Positions 1 through 8,442 of a stretch of 64,000 nucleotides of DNA are shown in pieces. This stretch comes from Candidatus Phosphitivorax anaerolimi (GTDB lineage: Bacteria > Desulfobacterota > Desulfomonilia > UBA1062): contig MPOS01000028.1 in NCBI GenBank assembly GCA_001896555.1, positions 71,603 through 135,602 on the forward strand. Direction: 5' to 3'. A program made the position numbers and the translations under genes. Under the pieces are notes generated by a model. It did no database searches. It was not told where the DNA came from and saw nothing but the letters and a program-made list of their open reading frames with translations. Position 1 is the stretch's first letter. Every line of letters begins with the position of its first letter.

Positions 1-88
1 GGTCGGCTTGCTCACAGGTAAAGACCGCCTCGTGATCGTAGCGCTCATAGGGAATCTTGTGGGTGTGAAGAAACTCGTAGATATCCAT
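1..88 (-). CDS. YbaK/ProX-type aminoacyl-tRNA deacylase, N-terminal fragment
   Basis: Only the first 29 codons are in the window; the gene continues past the left edge. The fragment begins MDIYEFLHTHKIPYERYDHE and goes on to AVFTCEQAD. This matches the N-terminus of the YbaK/ProX family, which hydrolyses mischarged tRNA (Ala- or Cys-tRNA-Pro) in the cytoplasm; the TC-x-x-A-D stretch is typical. The ATG at 88 is preceded by AGGAGG about 7 bases upstream, so the start is well supported. Substrate specificity cannot be judged from the fragment. Confidence 0.7.
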   Translation of the reverse strand, partial: MDIYEFLHTHKIPYERYDHEAVFTCEQAD

Positions 89-238
89 CAGCAGCCTCCT
101 GCATTCAGTGTTTCCGCTCCATGCGCCGCGCCCTGATGCGCCGGCCCTTTATCATCACCCCTGCGGGCGCGTCCCGTACCGACCGGTCACCCCCTGGGCC
201 GAGAGCGTCCCTTTTCCTAGCCTCCAAGGGTGCATCCC

Positions 239-664
239 TCATTCCCTCCTGCCCGGCATATGCCTCCTGACCTGGATGAACCAGAATCCGAGGCAGTAGA
301 TGACGAGAAAGACCGCAGAGACGAGGAGATAACCCCTGAACCGCCCGGCCGCCTTTGCCTGCGTATCGGGTATATCGCCGGGTGAATCCTCCCCGGACTC
401 TCCGGGGGCCGCGATCCGTATGCCGGCAGACGTGCCCGATCCGGCGGCGTTTCCCAGCCCGGGAGAGGGCGCCCGGCTTTCCGAGGTATCCCCATGGTAC
501 GGCATCGGTTCATCGCCCGTTCCGGCCAACCGGACCGGGTATCCGCCTTCTACAGAACGGCCGACTGCAAGCGCTGCCGCGCCGAACCATATCACCGCCA
601 GCGCCGCTGCGCCGGCCGCGAGAAGCAGAACGGATCTCATTCTTACCGCGCTGCCCATATCCAT
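239..664 (-). CDS. Hypothetical two-TM membrane protein
   Basis: 141 aa, family not recognised. Two hydrophobic segments are visible, near residues 9-35 and 110-130, flanking a Pro/Ser/Gly-rich, probably extracytoplasmic middle. The C-terminus is basic (QVRRHMPGRRE), suggesting it lies in the cytoplasm. I chose the ATG at 664, preceded by GAGGAAGGCGGC, over an upstream in-frame start at 778 that would overlap the nitroreductase gene and add a hydrophilic segment. It lies downstream of the nitroreductase on the same strand and could be co-transcribed. Coding status rests on the long open frame, the ribosome site and the plausible membrane topology. Confidence 0.5.
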   Translation of the reverse strand: MDMGSAVRMRSVLLLAAGAAALAVIWFGAAALAVGRSVEGGYPVRLAGTGDEPMPYHGDTSESRAPSPGLGNAAGSGTSAGIRIAAPGESGEDSPGDIPDTQAKAAGRFRGYLLVSAVFLVIYCLGFWFIQVRRHMPGRRE

Positions 665-774
665 GCCGCCTTCCTCATACCGCCCCTTAAGTCCCGGCCG
701 GATCAGGGGATACAGCCATCCTTCCTCCCTTGCGCACCTGTCGGGAATGCGCCGCAGGGTACGCATCCCGCCCG

Positions 775-1347
775 TCACAGCGGGAGGATGATCTCTTCCA
801 GCCGCCGCTTGGGAACGTGGTGCACCCCGTTCTTGTCTCTGAAGTATTCGATGCCTCCTCCCTCTCCTGCATCTTCGATCACCACCTCTTCCACGGGGAT
901 GCCCAGTGCAATGGCCAGGAGTATCTCGAACCGTGCGGGAATCTTCAGAGCCTCCTTAAGCTGGTTGCGCTGGATCGAGGCGATCATGCAGCCGCCCAGG
1001 CCCCGCTCCACGGCACCCAGGAGAATGCTCTGGGCCGCGATTCCGTGGTCGCAGCCGAATGTCTTGGAAACGGCCGTGTCGCCCAGGATAATGATGTAGG
1101 CCGACGGCCGCTCGCCTTCTCCGGGCCCCGGCCAGTTCTTGAGATAGGCCGCCCACGCCAGGTGGGGAAAGATGAGCCGGTTCTTCTTCGGCTCCCACGA
1201 GAGGATGTATTTCAAGGGCTGGAGGTTTCCTGCCGATGCAGACAGCCGTGCGAGCCCCACCAGGTCCCTGAGCACCTCGGGCCCCACCGGCACATCCTCT
1301 CTGAACCTCCGGTATGACCTGTTCTTCTCGATCAGATCCCGCAACAT
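775..1347 (-). CDS. Nitroreductase-family FMN protein
   Basis: 190 aa, close to the compact size of single-domain nitroreductases. The N-terminus (LIEKNRSYRRFREDVPV) carries the Arg-Ser-x-R-x-F segment that binds FMN phosphate; SASAGNLQPLKYI at residues 37-49 and GIAAQSILLGAVERGLGGC near 103-121 are the other family hallmarks. Such proteins use FMN and NAD(P)H to reduce nitro compounds, quinones or flavins in the cytoplasm; the physiological substrate is unknown here. The ATG at 1347 follows GAGGAGATATC. DUF169 lies upstream on the same strand after a 119-base gap. Confidence 0.85.
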   Translation of the reverse strand: MLRDLIEKNRSYRRFREDVPVGPEVLRDLVGLARLSASAGNLQPLKYILSWEPKKNRLIFPHLAWAAYLKNWPGPGEGERPSAYIIILGDTAVSKTFGCDHGIAAQSILLGAVERGLGGCMIASIQRNQLKEALKIPARFEILLAIALGIPVEEVVIEDAGEGGGIEYFRDKNGVHHVPKRRLEEIILPL

Positions 1348-1466
1348 GATATCTCCTCGTTCATATTCATCATACCCGGGCTCAAGCCCGGGATTGTCCG
1401 GGTGCGCTCCCGGCCCGCACGGCCGCGGTATTTTACACTGACCTGCCGGAGCCGGTCCTCTTTCGG

Positions 1467-2201
1467 CTATGACATCTGCATCGACTGCCCGGCCCGCGCC
1501 TTTTTCAGGTTTCTCAGGAAGGGCTTGTAGAGAAAGCTCTCATCGTCAAGGGCGCAGAGGCGCTCGAACATGGGTTTGGTGACGGTAAACGCCAGGATGT
1601 CGCGGGGGAGATATTGCCGCATGGCTATGTCGGTGGCCCCGATTATGGCCTGCGGGGCATCCGGATCGTCGAACAGGGGCAGGAGTTCCATGCACCCGGA
1701 GCCGAAGGGGGCGATCACGGGCGGAGGATCATCAGGGGCGGCGTCGTAGTTGGCGCCGATGATGAGCACGCTCAATTGGTCGGGGTTGACAAAAAAGGTG
1801 ACGCTCTTGAGGTACTCGTACTTCTCCATCCTGACCGGACCCATGAGAAGAAAGGGATGCCGCTGCATATAGGGCCTCCTCCGGTCGATCCACTGCCCCA
1901 TGACCTCGGGGGATCTCTTCAGCCCCTCCTCACCTACCAGAAAGCGGATATATTCCTCCCTCGATCTGGTCTGGACATTGCACAGACAGTTGCCTGCCCC
2001 GCCGCACCCGAAATTGTCGCGGGTGATCACAAGGGTCTCTCCCTTGCGGAAGTTCTCGAAAAAGCAGAAGATGCACATGTGTTTCCCCGGCTCGGGCCCT
2101 ACCAGCGGCCCGAATCCGCCGGTTTCGGGTGCGTCGTAGACGCCGAGCAGGGGAAGGGTCAGGTCCAGCTCCATGATCAGTTTCGTTGCATCGGGCACCA
2201 T
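1467..2201 (-). CDS. DUF169 family protein (COG2043)
   Basis: 244 aa. It has the Cys-rich signature of DUF169 proteins common in anaerobic deltaproteobacteria and archaea: Cys43-x-x-Cys46 and then Cys66, Cys72 and Cys74 in a CGGAGNCLC segment. The rest contains family-typical Gly/Pro-rich motifs (MGPVRMEKYEYLKSV, APFGSGC). The cysteine pattern suggests metal or Fe-S binding, which is inference; no function is established. The ATG at 2201 has AAAGGAG about 6 bases upstream. An upstream in-frame start at 2243 would add 14 residues but lacks a comparable ribosome site. Confidence 0.8.
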   Translation of the reverse strand: MVPDATKLIMELDLTLPLLGVYDAPETGGFGPLVGPEPGKHMCIFCFFENFRKGETLVITRDNFGCGGAGNCLCNVQTRSREEYIRFLVGEEGLKRSPEVMGQWIDRRRPYMQRHPFLLMGPVRMEKYEYLKSVTFFVNPDQLSVLIIGANYDAAPDDPPPVIAPFGSGCMELLPLFDDPDAPQAIIGATDIAMRQYLPRDILAFTVTKPMFERLCALDDESFLYKPFLRNLKKARAGQSMQMS

Positions 2202-2458
2202 GGTTTTCTCCTTTCCATTGGTTTCTCCCTGTTTACCAAGCACGATCCGGATGTTTCGTCTACGGGAAAATCACGGAGGGCTGAGAAAGAGCCGTTGAGA
2301 GCAGGCACCGGAGTGCTCTTTTGGGGCCGTACCCTTTTCAGCGGGACTTAAGTCTCCTTAGGGCCGGCCCGCGAGCAGCCCCTTCCTGGAGATCACCGGG
2401 CAATGGTCTTGCAGGCAGCCCTTACGCTGCTCCCCATCCGGCCTTGAACGCACACGGT

Positions 2459-3751
2459 TCAGTCGAGATAGTGCTTCAGCTCCTCCATCCGCTGCGTGAC
2501 AGTCTTCTGTACATGGGCGATCATGTCGCTGTTGAGCCCCAGCTCTTGCGCCGATGGCACGGCAGAGAGATCTTCGTACCCAGGATCATCCAAGCCATAC
2601 CCCATTGCCCTGACGAGAATGTTGGCGAAATGGATCACCATCAGCTCCCGGGAGGAAGAGTCGATCTCATCGAGGTGATGCCTCAGTGCGACGTTGACGT
2701 AGATCTCGGAGAAACACCACCGCTTCAGAAGCACGGCCCCTGCCTTGTCGTGATATGCGCCCAGGACCTGAAACAGCTCCCGGGACTCCACCGCCTCGGA
2801 TGTCTTCTTCTCCATCTCTCCCACCACCTGCACCAGCAAGAGTTTGCCGATGTCATGGAGCAATCCCAGGGTGAAGGGGTCTTCCTGGAGGCTTATGCGC
2901 AGGCTTTCGGTGACGATCTGGGCGGCATGGGCGCAGGACAGCGCGTGCTCCCAGAGCCGGTCCATCAGGTCGGTATACTTCCGGTCCTTGGCCAGATAGA
3001 GCTCGTGGTTGGCGATAGCGTTCACGGTCTGTTGGGTGGTCTCGAGCCCCAGGCGGCTGATGGCCTGATCAAGGGTCCGGTTCTCAACGACACCCCGGTA
3101 GTACGAGGAGTTGGATATGCTGATGAGCTTGGAGGTGATGGCGGCGTCCAATTTCAGGAACTCGGCGATATCCTGGATGTTCGCCCCTGCATCGACCAGT
3201 TCCTTGAACTTGGAATGAATCTGGGGCAGGGTGGGCAGGTTGATCTCGCCGCGCTTGAAACGGGTGATGATCTTTTCGAGCAGGCCGCTCCTGCCTCCAT
3301 CTTCACCCGGACTTCCGGGTTCCCGGTCGGGCAGGTCCATCCCGGCGCCGCCTTCCCTCACGGTGAATCCGTGGCGCTGCACCTTCCCGATCACGGTATC
3401 ATACGTGAACGGCTTGGTGATGAAATCGTCGCAGCCCGCCTTGACGCATGTCAGAATGGTCTCCTTGTCTGACTGAACGGTCACCATGAAGATCTTTGCC
3501 CGCCGGTCTTTTGGCACGTCGCTTTCATCTTCGAGCCTCCGGATGGCCCGCAGGGCCTCGGTACCGTCCATCTCCGGCATGAGGATATCCAGGATCACCA
3601 GATCGAAGGGCGACGAATTTTCCCAGGCGTCCCTGCACGCTTCGACGGCGCTTATGCCGTCCATCACGGCCTCGCACTCCCCCACGTCCTTCAGGATCTT
3701 CTGCAGCTTCTTCCTGCTGACGAGTTCGTCGTCTGCCACAAGAATCTTCAC
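2459..3751 (-). CDS. Response regulator with HDOD output domain
   Basis: 430 aa. Residues 1-125 are a receiver domain with acidic pair D7/D8, phosphoacceptor D55 (VILDILMPEMDG), Thr near 94 and Lys near 113 (TKPF). Residues 165-400 form an HDOD domain: LPTLPQIHSKFKELVDAG, LKLDAAITSKLI, SNSSYYRG and GLLHDIGKLLL. HDOD domains are catalytically inactive HD relatives that usually act as signalling scaffolds. The gene lies 65 bases downstream of a stand-alone Hpt gene and is a natural phosphoryl acceptor for it. Start ATG 3751 follows TAAGGAGGTGCTGTG. It acts in the cytoplasm; the downstream process (motility, second messenger or stress) cannot be told from sequence. Confidence 0.92.
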   Translation of the reverse strand: MKILVADDELVSRKKLQKILKDVGECEAVMDGISAVEACRDAWENSSPFDLVILDILMPEMDGTEALRAIRRLEDESDVPKDRRAKIFMVTVQSDKETILTCVKAGCDDFITKPFTYDTVIGKVQRHGFTVREGGAGMDLPDREPGSPGEDGGRSGLLEKIITRFKRGEINLPTLPQIHSKFKELVDAGANIQDIAEFLKLDAAITSKLISISNSSYYRGVVENRTLDQAISRLGLETTQQTVNAIANHELYLAKDRKYTDLMDRLWEHALSCAHAAQIVTESLRISLQEDPFTLGLLHDIGKLLLVQVVGEMEKKTSEAVESRELFQVLGAYHDKAGAVLLKRWCFSEIYVNVALRHHLDEIDSSSRELMVIHFANILVRAMGYGLDDPGYEDLSAVPSAQELGLNSDMIAHVQKTVTQRMEELKHYLD

Positions 3752-3816
3752 AGCACCTCCTTAATCACAGGATAAAAACTCAGTCCATCCTGCTTCGGGA
3801 GCATACCTTGCTGCGC

Positions 3817-4188
3817 TCACTCTCCACCGCCGAGCTCATTCCGCACATAGCCCTCCAGCCGGCTGAACTCATGCTGAAGCTCTCCGAGCATTTCCCCTCC
3901 ATTGTCCAACGATCCCGACTTCCCGGCCGTTTCCAGTTTCCATGCCGCGAGCGAAAGGCTCTCAGCACAGATATTCGCAGCCCCTCCCTTGATCGAGTGG
4001 GCCTCCCTGCGCACGGTCTCTGCATCACCCTTCTCCATTGCCGCACGAATGGTCTCCACCTGACCTCTGACGTTGTTCAGAAACCCCCTTACGAGCTCCA
4101 GCAGAAACTCCCTGTCCGCGTCGAACTCGCGCACGGCCCTTTCCAGGTCGATGGGGATCTCGTCTTGTTTTGCGGGTGCACTCGTCAT
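3817..4188 (-). CDS. Hpt-domain histidine phosphotransfer protein
   Basis: 123 aa, a single Hpt four-helix bundle. The phosphorylatable residue is His64 in REAHSIKGGAANICAESL, the canonical H-S-x-K-G-x-x-x-N Hpt motif. Preceding helices (FDADREFLLELVRGFLNNV) fit the family. It would shuttle phosphate between a hybrid kinase and a receiver, most likely the REC-HDOD protein encoded next. The cognate kinase is not adjacent; the hybrid kinases near 47-53 kb are possible donors, which is speculation. I chose the ATG at 4188 (GGGGCGG upstream). The longer open frame upstream would overlap the lipoprotein gene in another frame and looks non-coding. Confidence 0.88.
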   Translation of the reverse strand: MTSAPAKQDEIPIDLERAVREFDADREFLLELVRGFLNNVRGQVETIRAAMEKGDAETVRREAHSIKGGAANICAESLSLAAWKLETAGKSGSLDNGGEMLGELQHEFSRLEGYVRNELGGGE

Positions 4189-4394
4189 CGTTATTCCGCC
4201 CCTTTTGCCGCTCACGCAGCTCTTTCTTTCCATCGGCAAGTATGTCTTGAAAATATAATGACACTCTCTGGTATAATGCACGACCGCCACCATTATCTCG
4301 AAGCCGGAACCAGGCATTGATGTTAAAGCAGCCGTGAAAGGCAGGTGATCCCCTCGCACATGCTCCCCCTTCAAATGCGGAGGCACCAGCCCGA

Positions 4395-5132
4395 TCATTT
4401 CACATTCTTCGCAAAGGAGAGGTCGCGCTTCCTCGACTCGACAAAACGCTTGACAACCGCTTCCCTGTCCGCCGGGGGCAGATCGCCCCGTATCCATTCC
4501 CGGCAGGAGAACTGCTCGTCGAGACGGGCGAGATCCTCGAAGTAGTAGATGCAGAACTTGGTGTCGTTGCCCGCGCCTGTCCGTATCCCAAATGCCTCCA
4601 CCATGAAGCACTTGGGAATGCGGTAGCCGCTGTAGCTCAGTCGCTCGCCGATCATGACCGGCCCGGCGTTCTTCATGCCTTCAGCGATGACGAAGTCCAT
4701 CTCATCGGGCGTGAATATATCCGATCGTACCGCAATGAAATGCTCGTACCGCTCGGAGCCGATCTGCTCGTAATCCGCTACCAGCTTGTTCTTGATATCG
4801 GAAAAGAGATCGGGCTGCCAGCTGCTCCTGTTGACCTTGTCGACCCTGATGACCACGCCTTTTGTCAGTGAGTTGTCCTTGCCGATCTCTGCAAAGAGGT
4901 AGGAATTGTTGTTCACAAGGAGGTTGCGGGCGCCCTGCACGTTCTGGTGACGGCGGGCCATGGTGAACTCTCCGATATACCGGAAAGACGGATTGATATG
5001 CACCTGGACCCTGGGATCCGCCATGGAGAAAAAGGTGTTGCCTTCGACCTTCCTTTCGAAGCTTATAGTCGAGCAGCTGCACAGCGCGAGAAAGCACAGC
5101 AGCAGCAGTGGTATCAATGCCCGTTCGCTCAT
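4395..5132 (-). CDS. Predicted lipoprotein, unknown function
   Basis: 245 aa. The N-terminus has a short charged region, a Leu-rich core (ALIPLLLLCFLAL) and cysteines at 18 and 20; C20 (LCSC) fits a lipobox better. The mature part has no motif I can name; it contains FIAVRSDIFTPDEMDFVIAE and YYFEDLARLDEQFSCREW. It is the first gene of a minus-strand unit with the Hpt and REC-HDOD genes (207-base gap to Hpt), so it could be a sensory or envelope partner of that relay. Start ATG 5132 follows GGGGGGCAAAGAA. A TATAAT -10 candidate lies about 65 bases upstream. Confidence 0.75.
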   Translation of the reverse strand: MSERALIPLLLLCFLALCSCSTISFERKVEGNTFFSMADPRVQVHINPSFRYIGEFTMARRHQNVQGARNLLVNNNSYLFAEIGKDNSLTKGVVIRVDKVNRSSWQPDLFSDIKNKLVADYEQIGSERYEHFIAVRSDIFTPDEMDFVIAEGMKNAGPVMIGERLSYSGYRIPKCFMVEAFGIRTGAGNDTKFCIYYFEDLARLDEQFSCREWIRGDLPPADREAVVKRFVESRKRDLSFAKNVK

Positions 5133-5195
5133 TTCTTTGCCCCCCTTCAATATCTGCAAACTCACGCCCTTAAAAAACGAGATGGAAGTTCATGT

Positions 5196-5201
5196 ATTAT
5201 A
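5196..5201 (-). promoter_or_regulatory. Candidate -10 element (TATAAT) for the lipoprotein-Hpt-HDOD unit
   Basis: Minus-strand TATAAT in an AT-rich island (TTGTATATAATACATG) of an otherwise GC-rich intergenic region, upstream of the ATG at 5132. No good -35 hexamer is present at 16-18 bases, so the assignment rests on the -10 alone and its position. Confidence 0.4.
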
Positions 5202-5277
5202 TACAATCTTCCAGGATAATGCCACAGAGAATCGATCTTCTCCAGTATCCTTACAAGACCGGAGGTACATATGTTGG

Positions 5278-6000
5278 TCAATGGGCCACGGAATCAGCGC
5301 ATCGAACCTTGTGCCGCCCTCTTTGCAGGATCTCCCGCGACTTTGGACCGCAGGTGAACAGGAGGTCAAACACCGAGAGATTCGGGACGAAATCACTCCA
5401 GAGCTGGGGGTACACGATCTCAGGAGGCTCTATGGCGAGGGTCTCGATGCCTGCCCGGCGGAACAGGCCTTCATCGAGATACTTCCATGCGGAACGAAAG
5501 GTGAGAAACCCATCCGCCTCCAATGTTCGGCAGAGGTTGACCAGCAGCCCGGTGCCCGCCCCACCCGCTTTCGTTTCAGAAAGCCTGATCACCTGCGTCC
5601 GGATGCCGAGCGAATCCATTGCATAGGAGATGATATCTCGGTTCATATCCGCGATCTTATCGTATGCATCGGAAAACACCCGCTCGAACAAGGGCAAATG
5701 CTGCTCGAGGTAGGGTGCGTCCGCATAGGCGCAGTAAAGGCTCTTCAGATGCTTCTTCTTCCATGACCCTTCATGGCAGATCTCGACCTCATCGATGCGC
5801 TGCAGCCCCTTTCCCTTTTTCCATACCGGGATGCTCATCCAGAAGGCGCCCTGGTCGTTCTTGAAACGGTTGCGGGTGATCCAGGTGCCGCCCCGAGGAA
5901 ACTGGACGGAATCCAGCAGAACGAACACATCGGAATGCATGGGTTTGAAAAAGAACCCCGGGTATGGGCAGAAATAGGGCTGATGGGCGCTCACGATCAT
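5278..6000 (-). CDS. WbqC-like family protein
   Basis: 240 aa, the usual length for the WbqC-like family (PF08889). The N-terminus MIVSAHQPYFCPYPGFFFKP contains the family's H-Q-P-x-x-x-P-x-x-G-F/Y motif, followed by the D-x-VQFPRG and W-x-x-R-N-x/F/I-K features. Members often sit in O-antigen and glycan loci and are thought to help make modified sugars, but biochemical evidence is thin. No glycan genes are next to it here. The ATG at 6000 has no convincing Shine-Dalgarno sequence, yet the family motif begins right there, so the start is sound. Confidence 0.82.
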   Translation of the reverse strand: MIVSAHQPYFCPYPGFFFKPMHSDVFVLLDSVQFPRGGTWITRNRFKNDQGAFWMSIPVWKKGKGLQRIDEVEICHEGSWKKKHLKSLYCAYADAPYLEQHLPLFERVFSDAYDKIADMNRDIISYAMDSLGIRTQVIRLSETKAGGAGTGLLVNLCRTLEADGFLTFRSAWKYLDEGLFRRAGIETLAIEPPEIVYPQLWSDFVPNLSVFDLLFTCGPKSREILQRGRHKVRCADSVAH

Positions 6001-6199
6001 ATGGCCGGAATAATAGACCCCAAAGGGCGAAAAGGCAACCTGCCCCGCGATAGACCCTGCCGACGGACACTGACTAAAAGAACTCCTTTAGGAAACGGGG
6101 AGAAACCCATGCCCGCTGCAGGGCCGGGAGAGCACCCGCCTGTTTCACCCTCGGCTCCCCAGGACTCGATCGCTCACTTGCTCAGCTTGGGGAGCGCCA

Positions 6200-6694
6200 T
6201 CAGAGATCGTAAAGGGTCTCGTCCACCAGGGGCTTTGGCTTTCTGCCGGTTGAGCGGGATTTCTGCTCGAACACGAAGGGCTCTTCTCCCTCCAGCAGAT
6301 CCCCCATTTCCTGCTCGATGGCGTCCGGGTCTTCCCCGCGCTCCATCCGACTCAAGGCCTCCTCTATCCCCGGTCCCATCTTGAGACCTGTCGCATCGGA
6401 AAGCTTGCGCATGAGCCGGGCCGCCTGCCGGGGATCATCCTCGTTGATCTTGTCCGCCTCGCTCGCCAGCATGGCCATGGCCTTCTCCATCTTCGACTCG
6501 TCGATGGGGGGCATGCCGTCGTCGGCATCGCCATCGTCCCTGCGGCCGGTAATGGCGGCAAACAGGGAGACCCGGCGCTTCAGGGGGCCTGACTTGCATT
6601 TGGGACAGTTGGGAACCTTTTCGGTATTGACCGTCCTTGAGAAGAAATTGTAAACGGTGTTGCACTCCTGACAATAAAACTCATAAATCGGCAT
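6200..6694 (-). CDS. FmdB-like zinc-ribbon protein
   Basis: 164 aa. The N-terminal 40 residues are the FmdB/CxxC zinc ribbon: MPIYEFYCQECN with Cys8/Cys11 and NCPKC with Cys30/Cys33. The rest is a charged, mostly helical tail (DDGMPPIDESKMEKAMAMLA; EEALSRMERGEDPDAIEQEM) longer than in minimal FmdB proteins. FmdB-type proteins are annotated as putative regulators near formamidase/amidase genes, but most, as here, have no such neighbour. ATG 6694 follows GAGGGTTATCC. It is divergent from the FHA-kinase gene at 6868. Confidence 0.85.
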   Translation of the reverse strand: MPIYEFYCQECNTVYNFFSRTVNTEKVPNCPKCKSGPLKRRVSLFAAITGRRDDGDADDGMPPIDESKMEKAMAMLASEADKINEDDPRQAARLMRKLSDATGLKMGPGIEEALSRMERGEDPDAIEQEMGDLLEGEEPFVFEQKSRSTGRKPKPLVDETLYDL

Positions 6695-6830
6695 GGATAA
6701 CCCTCTCGTTTCGGTTCGTTTTCATCTCCTATAATGGCAAAATCTCCATCAAGATCAAGAGCCTTTCGTCCCCCTGCAGAAAAAGTGCACACGGTATGCA
6801 GTGCCTCTCCAGACCCGGATTCTCCCCGGG

Positions 6831-6858
6831 TTGTGTTCTCCGGACAGCCTACTATACA
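6831..6858 (+). promoter_or_regulatory. Candidate sigma70-type promoter, possibly giving a leaderless mRNA
   Basis: TTGTGT at 6831-6836 and TATACA at 6853-6858 are separated by 16 bases. The ATG of the FHA-kinase gene starts 10 bases after the -10 hexamer, and no Shine-Dalgarno sequence lies between them. Transcription would therefore start within a few bases of the start codon. Confidence 0.4.
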
Positions 6859-6867
6859 TAGATTACT

Positions 6868-8442
6868 ATGGATCAGAGGATCGTTCTCCGGGAGCGGATT
6901 CCCAGAGAGAAATACCCCTTGGGATTTCCTTGTCTCATCGGACAGGGCAAGGATGTGGGCCTGATGCTTACCGATCCCGCCATATCGCTCAGACACGCGA
7001 TCATCAGGAAAGAGGGCAACCGGATGTGGATCGAAGATCTCGGCGGCATCAACGGGATTTTTGTCAACGGCCGCAAGATCCGGCGCGTCTCTGCCGTCAA
7101 CCCCGGCGATACCATCCGAGTGGGACACGCGCAATTCACCCTGCTGCAGTCAGCTGTGGCCTCGCCCGGGCATCACCTCGTGGTCCACGCCATCGGCTTC
7201 TCTGCCGAGGCAGCCCTCGACCGCCAGAAGCTGGCCGCCATCTACGAGATCAGCGCAGAGCTTGCAGAGTATCAGGACATGCGGGTGCTGGGGAAAAAGA
7301 TCTTCTCCCGCCTGAAGGATATCTTTGCCCACGACCGGGGATACATCGCCCTGTTCGAGCCCGGCGGGGCACTCAAGCCCCTCCTGGTGGACCCCGAGCA
7401 TGCACCTGTTCCCGTAAGCCCGCACATTGTCGAGAGGGTTTTTCAAAACGGTGATTCCCTTCTCCTGCGGGACCCATCCAGTGATGATCATCCGGCCGCC
7501 TTCAAAGGCCCTCTGGATCGCAAGATCGGCTCCGCCCTGTGTGTCCCGCTCATTTACCATGCCCAGATCTATGGTCTGGTATATCTCGACCGGATGATCC
7601 CCGGCGCCTATTCTCCTCCAGACCTTGAGTTTCTCAAGAGCATCGCCTCGATCTTCGCACCGCTGATCGAGAACACCCGGCTCCTTGCCGAGCTGAAAAG
7701 CCATTATGAAGACGCAAAGGAGGTGCTCAAGAAAACCGAGTCGCGGCTCATCGAGACCGAACGCACCGCCGCATATGTCCGCCTGGCCCAGGCAATGACC
7801 CACGAGCTGAGGAATCCCCTCACGGTGATCGGGGGCATGGTCCGCAGAATCGCCCGCATGCACCCGCAGCAGGAAATGGGAGAGACGCGCGAGGCGCTGA
7901 TGTCTTCTGTTCAGAGAATGGAGGTGGTTCTTCAGGAGATGGAAGATTTCGTATCCATCCCCTCACCCCTGGTCAGACTCCAGAGGATCGACCGCCTCGT
8001 CCGGGAGGAAATCCAACGCTGCGAGAAGTTCTGGCGGTGCAGGTCAGTCAGCCCGAGACTTACGGTCCGGACACCCTATGTCCTGGTGCCTGTAGACCCG
8101 AATCTGCTCAGAAAGGCGTTTTCCCTGATATTGAAAGAGGTTCTCCTTACCCTGCCCAAGGGTTCCCCGCTGCCCATGAGCATCGACGACCGAGACAACG
8201 AGTTGGAGATACTCATGGGTGAGACCCGTTCCTGCGAGCGTTTCTGTGATCTCTACGACACCGAGCTCAAGTCGAGCCCCTGGAGCGCCAGCCTGTTCCT
8301 GAGCGCCGCGCACAAGATACTCACCGACCACGGAGGCACTCTCCTTCTCGACCCTAAGGCCCATGCAGCCTTTCCCGTGATCATGAGGATCCCCCGGTCT
8401 CTCAAGCCCGAAGACCCCTCCATCTCGACCAGACAAGCATAG
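6868..8442 (+). CDS. FHA-GAF sensor histidine kinase with degenerate ATPase domain
   Basis: 524 aa, no membrane segment. Residues 1-95 are an FHA domain (phosphothreonine binding: SLRHAIIRKEG, NGIFVNGRKI, PGDTIRVGHAQF). Residues 120-275 are a GAF domain, followed by a short coiled coil. The dimerisation/phosphoacceptor segment has His312 in MTHELRNPLTVIGG, a good H-box. The region that should hold the ATPase (about 400-510) lacks a recognisable N-box Asn (LRKAFSLILKEVLLTLPKGS) and has no D-x-G-x-G or G-x-G-L/M glycine loops. Autophosphorylation is doubtful; it may act as a scaffold or phosphatase, or be phosphorylated in trans. No Shine-Dalgarno precedes the ATG. No partner regulator is adjacent. 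Confidence 0.85.
   Translation: MDQRIVLRERIPREKYPLGFPCLIGQGKDVGLMLTDPAISLRHAIIRKEGNRMWIEDLGGINGIFVNGRKIRRVSAVNPGDTIRVGHAQFTLLQSAVASPGHHLVVHAIGFSAEAALDRQKLAAIYEISAELAEYQDMRVLGKKIFSRLKDIFAHDRGYIALFEPGGALKPLLVDPEHAPVPVSPHIVERVFQNGDSLLLRDPSSDDHPAAFKGPLDRKIGSALCVPLIYHAQIYGLVYLDRMIPGAYSPPDLEFLKSIASIFAPLIENTRLLAELKSHYEDAKEVLKKTESRLIETERTAAYVRLAQAMTHELRNPLTVIGGMVRRIARMHPQQEMGETREALMSSVQRMEVVLQEMEDFVSIPSPLVRLQRIDRLVREEIQRCEKFWRCRSVSPRLTVRTPYVLVPVDPNLLRKAFSLILKEVLLTLPKGSPLPMSIDDRDNELEILMGETRSCERFCDLYDTELKSSPWSASLFLSAAHKILTDHGGTLLLDPKAHAAFPVIMRIPRSLKPEDPSISTRQA

Noticed and set aside
2321-3472. Plus-strand 383-codon open frame opposite the REC-HDOD gene
   Set aside because: It is antisense to a gene with complete receiver and HDOD motifs, and has no ribosome site or domain.
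4189-4611. N-terminal extension of the Hpt protein to 264 aa
   Set aside because: The upstream part of the open frame overlaps the lipoprotein gene in a different frame, has no domain pattern, and a ribosome site precedes the ATG at 4188.
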